From contig NZ_JBKEBF010000040.1 of the NCBI RefSeq assembly GCF_047973035.1, positions 1 to 64,000 on the forward strand: 64,000 nucleotides of DNA, read 5' to 3'. The notes under the pieces are model-generated. The model saw nothing but the letters and a program-made list of their open reading frames with translations, was not told where the DNA came from and made no database searches. This stretch comes from Oleidesulfovibrio sp047973035 (GTDB lineage Bacteria > Desulfobacterota > Desulfovibrionia > Desulfovibrionales > Desulfovibrionaceae). Made by a program: the position numbers and the translations under genes. Position 1 is the stretch's first letter. Each line of letters starts with the position of its first letter. Shown in pieces: positions 60,131 to 64,000 of this stretch.

Positions 60131-60562
60131 TCACGCGTCAGGAACGCGTTTGATGTAATAAACGCATCGTCCCTCTGCTATGAGCTCTTCAGGATTTAAT
60201 ACGGACCTAACCTCTACGTGAAGGTTTGCTATACGGTTGCCCAGCACGCGTACATGCCCTTCGGCAATCAGGTCTGCAAGCGGGGCAGGGCGCTGATAAT
60301 CCACCCGCATGTCAATTGTGGCGGTTTTATCCTGCGGGCCGAAGTGGGTCCATAGCGCGACGGCTCCACAAACATCCACCAGTACAGCAGTAACTCCACC
60401 GTGCAAGGCTCCGCGCTCCTTATTGCCGCATAGGCATTCCTGAAACGGCAGGCGGATTTTAGCGTAACCGGGGGTTGCGGACTCAACCTTGATTCCGAGC
60501 ATTTTATGAAAGGGTATTGCTTCCTCGACAAAAGCGAGAAGGTCTTTATGAATCTCTTGCAT
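60131..60562 (-). CDS. PaaI-family hotdog thioesterase (paralog)
   Basis: 143 residues, a single hotdog domain. IPFHKMLGIKV, then ALHGGVTAVLVDVCGAVALW (the HGGV helix) and MRVDYQRPAPLADLIAEG, each collinear with the thioesterase at 524-940. The two share the PFHK, HGGV and VDY.RP blocks but differ clearly elsewhere, so they are old paralogs rather than a recent duplication. Probably acyl-CoA hydrolase in the cytosol; substrate unknown. Its upstream region borders the ribB riboswitch on the other strand. Confidence 0.85.
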   Translation of the reverse strand: MQEIHKDLLAFVEEAIPFHKMLGIKVESATPGYAKIRLPFQECLCGNKERGALHGGVTAVLVDVCGAVALWTHFGPQDKTATIDMRVDYQRPAPLADLIAEGHVRVLGNRIANLHVEVRSVLNPEELIAEGRCVYYIKRVPDA

Positions 60563-60650
60563 AAAGGGAAGATACTCCGGTGCAGCTTTGTGTGCAATAA
60601 TGTCGAGCTACAACTTATGTTGTATTTATTGTTCTATTATGCAAGAAATA

Positions 60651-60680
60651 TTGACAGCCCGACGTGCGTAGATGTATAGC
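60651..60680 (+). promoter_or_regulatory. Promoter of the ribB transcript
   Basis: TTGACA (60651-60656), 18-bp spacer, TATAGC (60675-60680). The predicted start lies just before the FMN riboswitch. Confidence 0.65.
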
Positions 60681-60691
60681 TTGTGAAATTA

Positions 60692-60845
60692 TTCTCAGGG
60701 CGGGGTGCAATTCCCCACCGGCGGTAAGTCGACCTTTCAGCCCCTGTGCTGATGCGGCAAGCCCGCGAGCGCCCGCATTGTTTGCGGGGTCAGCAGATCC
60801 GGTGAAAAACCGGAGCCGACGGTAATAGTCCGGATGAAAGAGGAT
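60692..60845 (+). promoter_or_regulatory. FMN riboswitch (RFN element)
   Basis: The conserved RFN core is seen end to end: CAGGGCGGGGUGCAAUUCCC then CACCGGCGGUAA, the GCCCGCGAGCG block, and CAGAUCCGGUG ... CCGGAGCCGACGGUAAUAGUC with GGAUGAAAGAGGA at the 3' side. FMN binding closes expression of riboflavin genes. It precedes ribB by about 120 nt of expression platform in which CAACT/AGTTG and TGCGG/CCGCA pairings can be drawn. Confidence 0.95.
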
Positions 60846-60968
60846 AAGGCAGTCTTGCGCAACTGTGCCGTTTTCGGCGCGAGTTGTGTCTCTTGCGGTG
60901 TTGCCGCAGCTCTCCTGCCTGTTCTCCACGCCCTTGTTTTTATATTGCTCAGAAAGGGAGTGGCTCCA

Positions 60969-61625
60969 ATGACTGTATCTGAAACTTTGCTTACCGGTAC
61001 TTTTGAAGAACGTGTGGAAGCGGCTCTTGAGGCGTTGCGCCGCGGTGAAGGCGTTCTGGTAACCGACGACGAAGATCGCGAAAACGAAGGCGATCTGATT
61101 TATGCTGCTGAGTCTTTGACTCCTGCGCAGATGGCTTTGTTGATTCGCGAATGCAGCGGTATCGTGTGCCTTTGTCTGACTGACGAAAAGGTGCGTCAGC
61201 TTGAGTTGCCCATGATGGTGGAAGCGAATAACAGCCGCAACCAGACTGCCTTCACAGTGTCCATTGAAGCTCAATGCGGTGTTTCGACGGGTGTTTCCGC
61301 TGCGGACAGAGTGCAGACTGTACTTACTGCTATTGCAGATGATGCCTGTCCCTCGGATTTGTGCCGTCCCGGTCATGTGTTTCCTTTGCGGGCCAAGGCT
61401 GGGGGAGTGCTGGAGCGCAGGGGCCATACGGAGGCAACAGTTGACCTGATGCGCCTTGCCGGACTGAAACCCTGCGGCGTGTTGTGTGAAGTGACAAATG
61501 CAGACGGAACGATGGCCCGCATGCCGGAAATCATCGAATTTGGTAAAAAGCATGATATGATTGTTCTTACCGTTGATGATCTTGTGAAGTACCGCGAGTT
61601 GAAAGAAAGCAGTTCTGCAGCTTAG
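60969..61625 (+). CDS. ribB: 3,4-dihydroxy-2-butanone 4-phosphate synthase (stand-alone RibB)
   Basis: 218 residues. GVLVTDDEDRENEGDLIYAAE (acidic metal-binding loop), IRECSGIVCLCLTDEK, TAFTVSIEA, RPGHVFPLRAKAGGVLERRGHTEATVDLMRLAGL are the DHBP synthase signatures. It converts ribulose-5-phosphate to the four-carbon precursor of riboflavin. No GTP cyclohydrolase II domain is fused. Start at ATG 60969 with AAGGGAG upstream; the longer frame runs into the riboswitch. Controlled by the FMN riboswitch just upstream. Confidence 0.95.
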   Translation: MTVSETLLTGTFEERVEAALEALRRGEGVLVTDDEDRENEGDLIYAAESLTPAQMALLIRECSGIVCLCLTDEKVRQLELPMMVEANNSRNQTAFTVSIEAQCGVSTGVSAADRVQTVLTAIADDACPSDLCRPGHVFPLRAKAGGVLERRGHTEATVDLMRLAGLKPCGVLCEVTNADGTMARMPEIIEFGKKHDMIVLTVDDLVKYRELKESSSAA

Positions 61626-61865
61626 GTTGGATGCTGAATCCAGCGGGGTCGGAATGGTACGGCGCGAGTCCTGCCATTTCCTATCAAGCTATGCGTGGCA
61701 TATCGGGCTAAGAGAATCCGGTTGCAGCCTTATTTATCATCGGGTACAGCCTCTCAGCCTGCCGGAAAGTGATTTTACGTACGGATGTCTTTCGGGAGAT
61801 CTCGTATTTGAAGCATCTTATGATGGAACCACCGCATAGTCGGCGCGGTGCTCCACCAAACGGAA

Positions 61866-61900
61866 AAAGGCCGTCCCGAAAGGGACGGCCTTTGTTTTTT
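61866..61900. terminator. Terminator between ribB and htpX
   Basis: AAAGGCCGTCCC / GGGACGGCCTTT stem with GAAA loop and a T run; A run on the other side makes it usable for the convergent htpX too. Confidence 0.92.
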
Positions 61901-61916
61901 ACGAAGCAGTGAACGA

Positions 61917-62768
61917 CTAGCGGCCGGCCATCTGCTGCAGGCGGCGGATGCGCTCTTCCATGGGCGGATGAGTGCTGAAAAGTTCTGCCATACGCATGCC
62001 GCTGAACGGGTTTACAATAAACATATGTGCAGTAGCCTGATTGCCGCTGTGCATGGGGATGCGTCCACTATAAGCGCCCAGTTTCTGCAGTGCGCTGGCA
62101 AGATAAAGCGGATTGCCGGATAAGCGTGCACCAGCTTCGTCTGCCAGATATTCGCGAGAACGCGAAATGGCAAACTGAATAAGCGAAGCTGCAATAGGAG
62201 CAAGAAACGCCATAGCCAGCATAGCTATCGGATTGCTTCCGCCTTCTTCATCATTGCTGCCACCGCCGAAAAAGGCGCTGAACTGCAGAATGTTGCCAAG
62301 CATCACAATGACTGATCCAAGCACTCCGGCAATGCTTTGTACGAGGATATCTCGGTTGGCAATGTGGCCTACTTCGTGTGCGATAACCCCTTTCAGCTCT
62401 TCAGGCGTCAGCAGTTGCAGGATGCCTTCGGTAACGGCTACCACTCCGTGTTCAGGGTTACGGCCGGTAGCAAATGCGTTGGGCGTTTGTTCAGGAATAA
62501 TGCAGACGCGAGGTTTGGGGATGCCGGCGCGTTGGATAACTTCGTCTACCATGGCGTGCAACATGGGAGCCTCAGAGGGGGTGACCTCGCGGGCATGGTA
62601 CATTTTCAGCACGATTTTGTCGGAATACCAGTAGCTGCCCACATTCATAATAAGGGCAAAGCCAAAGGCGAAGATAAGTCCCGTTTTGCCGCCCAGCAGG
62701 CCGCCAAGCATTATAATGAGGCCTGAAAGCAGAGCAAGAAGAAGGACGGTCTTCAATTGACTGGTCAT
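61917..62768 (-). CDS. htpX: Zinc metalloprotease HtpX
   Basis: 283 residues. Two N-terminal membrane helices (about 5-45), then the M48 protease: VIAHEVGHIANRD (HExxH), two further membrane helices around the FFGGGSNDEEGGSN loop and SREYLADEAGARL supplying the third zinc ligand Glu. Membrane quality-control protease. AAGGAG lies 10 nt before the ATG at 62768; the longer frame lacks support. Confidence 0.96.
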   Translation of the reverse strand: MTSQLKTVLLLALLSGLIIMLGGLLGGKTGLIFAFGFALIMNVGSYWYSDKIVLKMYHAREVTPSEAPMLHAMVDEVIQRAGIPKPRVCIIPEQTPNAFATGRNPEHGVVAVTEGILQLLTPEELKGVIAHEVGHIANRDILVQSIAGVLGSVIVMLGNILQFSAFFGGGSNDEEGGSNPIAMLAMAFLAPIAASLIQFAISRSREYLADEAGARLSGNPLYLASALQKLGAYSGRIPMHSGNQATAHMFIVNPFSGMRMAELFSTHPPMEERIRRLQQMAGR

Positions 62769-62932
62769 TAATGGGTCTCCTTTTATCCGTAAACTGTGCA
62801 CGTTGCCTGTGGAATAAAGGCTCGTTACGCGACCCGCTTTGTTGTGGCAATAGCCTGCGGCGGGTACTACTCACTTTTTTTAATGATAATTCAGTCTGTG
62901 ACGAAGGCAAGAGGGCGCAACAGGCTGAAACG

Positions 62933-63961
62933 TTACAGTACGGATTTATGGAACATACGGACCATGTCGGCATTCACGGCAACGTCCCAATGGCCGGACC
63001 AGACTGCAACAAGGTAGCTAATCCACAAAAGGGCGACAGAACCGTAACAGATGCTCCAGAAAAACTGTTTTCTGCCCAGTGCGGTAACTTGCAGGCAATC
63101 CTGCTTCGGGCAGGCGGTTATACATTCAGTGCATCCTATGCAGTCTGCGTTGGAAATGCGGATTTTGGTATCTACGGCAATACCGGCAGGGCAAGCTTTA
63201 CTGCACTGCGCACACTTAATGCATGCTGACTGATCTCGCTGGATTGCAAACGGACTCAGCTTGGAGAAAATGCCCAGCAGCGCTCCGTATGGGCACAAAA
63301 AACGGCACCAGGGATTGGTAATAAAAAGACTGGCTATGCCAAGAACAGCCAGAACAGTAAGTGCAATGGCAGAAGGGTTCAGGAAGAAGAGTAACATTTT
63401 TGAGTCTGCAACCTGATTGTACGGGCTGGTTAAAAAAGAAGCAGTTGCCTGTGCGTTCATGCTAAAGCCGATTGTCCAGAAGAATCCGGCCATGATGACA
63501 TATTTGGGCAGGCGAAGCAGGGCATATGTAATTTTTTTCAGCGTGGTATCAGGCCTTGCTGGGCGCCGCCTGTTCAGCCCGAGCCTTTTGCCTGTTCGTT
63601 CCAGCAGACCGCTGAAGTATCCTATGGGGCATATGTAGCCGCAAAAACCTTTGCGGAAGAAAAGGCTGATGCCAATGGCTGCAAAGAAGATGGTCAGCCC
63701 AGCGGGGTGTACCGGGTCCCACTGACCTGTGGTGAAAAAGTGCTTTGCCCCCAGCAGTGCGCTGATGGGCAGAAAGCCTTCGACCATAGGGGGCTTGGGC
63801 GTAAAAATGCCTGTTTGTTCTGTGGCCCAGTGAAAGTACAGATAAAAACGCCAGCCGCAGAAAATGGAGAATAACGCAAAGCAAAGTTGAATAGTCCGTC
63901 GCAGGCGGGCAGAGGTGATTCTGCTGTCTGCGTCGGATAATGATCGTGATGTGGTTGTCAT
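62933..63961 (-). CDS. NapH/NosR-like 4Fe-4S membrane protein
   Basis: 342 residues with about five membrane helices. CGYICPIGYFSG and CRFLCPYGALLG are the paired CxxxCP motifs of the NapH/NosR family, followed by two ferredoxin motifs, CIKCAQCSKACP and CIGCTECITACP, on the cytoplasmic side, and a final membrane segment. Such proteins pass electrons from the quinone pool to periplasmic or cytoplasmic partners. No reductase gene lies next to it in the window, so the partner is not known. It sits at the right edge; upstream of it only 39 bp are visible. Confidence 0.85.
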   Translation of the reverse strand: MTTTSRSLSDADSRITSARLRRTIQLCFALFSIFCGWRFYLYFHWATEQTGIFTPKPPMVEGFLPISALLGAKHFFTTGQWDPVHPAGLTIFFAAIGISLFFRKGFCGYICPIGYFSGLLERTGKRLGLNRRRPARPDTTLKKITYALLRLPKYVIMAGFFWTIGFSMNAQATASFLTSPYNQVADSKMLLFFLNPSAIALTVLAVLGIASLFITNPWCRFLCPYGALLGIFSKLSPFAIQRDQSACIKCAQCSKACPAGIAVDTKIRISNADCIGCTECITACPKQDCLQVTALGRKQFFWSICYGSVALLWISYLVAVWSGHWDVAVNADMVRMFHKSVL

Positions 63962-64000
63962 GTGTCTATCATCTCGTTTGCCGCACTGGCGGCAGGTAGT

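Noticed and set aside
61627..61839. 70-residue open frame after ribB
   Set aside because: No ribosome site and no recognisable sequence; probably 3' UTR.
1..64000. CRISPR array, prophage or toxin-antitoxin system
   Set aside because: No regularly spaced repeats, integrase, phage structural genes or paired small toxin genes were seen.

Overview
The window comes from a chromosome of a Gram-negative, strictly anaerobic, sulfate-reducer-like bacterium, most probably a member of the Desulfovibrionaceae (the gene set and protein style recall Desulfovibrio / Oleidesulfovibrio alaskensis; this is recognition from memory, not a database hit). Pointers are the anaerobe-type hybrid cluster protein with an HcpR-like regulator, a MucR zinc-finger regulator, an LpxR-type outer-membrane protein, a meso-DAP-type MurE, a NapH-like ferredoxin membrane protein and many Cys-rich Fe-S proteins.

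Layout. 1-250: the 3' end of an IS200/IS605-type transposase and its terminal hairpin, cut by the window edge. 500-2840: thioesterase, TrmO and a small unknown on the minus strand, then a divergent Crp/Fnr regulator. 2900-6400: a minus-strand nitrosative-stress block (universal stress protein, ferredoxin-like protein, Hcp) with a CRP-type palindrome upstream of hcp, centred at -41.5 from an inferred start site. 6476-14900: tRNA-Val, then the translation operon thrS-infC-rpmI-rplT-pheS-pheT, followed by a MerR regulator and rpe; infC appears to start at AUA, and a strongly structured RNA lies between infC and rpmI. 15100-18400: tkt and pgk. 18600-22900: two outer-membrane-like proteins and a Lon-related protease. 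23100-26900: a sugar-transferase pair (TIGR04283/TIGR04282 type), an LpxR-like lipid A deacylase and a periplasmic binding protein. 27000-34100: hemC, FmdB-like protein and gmhA (minus), then nadK, a DUF89/ARMT1-like protein, a DUF4254 protein and gatB (plus). 34300-42400: MucR, a lipoprotein/YkgJ/shikimate kinase operon, rpsI-rplM, two HD proteins, a CBS protein and pyk.

42485-59754 holds a complete division and cell wall (dcw) cluster on the plus strand: mraZ, rsmH, ftsL, ftsI, murE, murF, mraY, murD, ftsW, murG, murC, murB, ftsQ, ftsA, ftsZ, tightly packed, preceded by three 10-bp-spaced MraZ boxes and lacking ddl. 59980-64000 holds a second PaaI-type thioesterase, an FMN riboswitch controlling a stand-alone ribB, htpX and a NapH-like 4Fe-4S membrane protein.

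Most of the window is well-understood housekeeping DNA. The best candidate for something not yet described is the nadK / DUF89-like / DUF4254 run (29194-32521), where a 580-residue damage-control-phosphatase relative carries an altered metal-site motif. Next are the glycosyltransferase with a Cys-rich insertion where its nucleotide-binding motif should be (23127-23981), the structured RNA between infC and rpmI, and the HcpR/hcp promoter geometry. No CRISPR array, prophage or defence system was seen.
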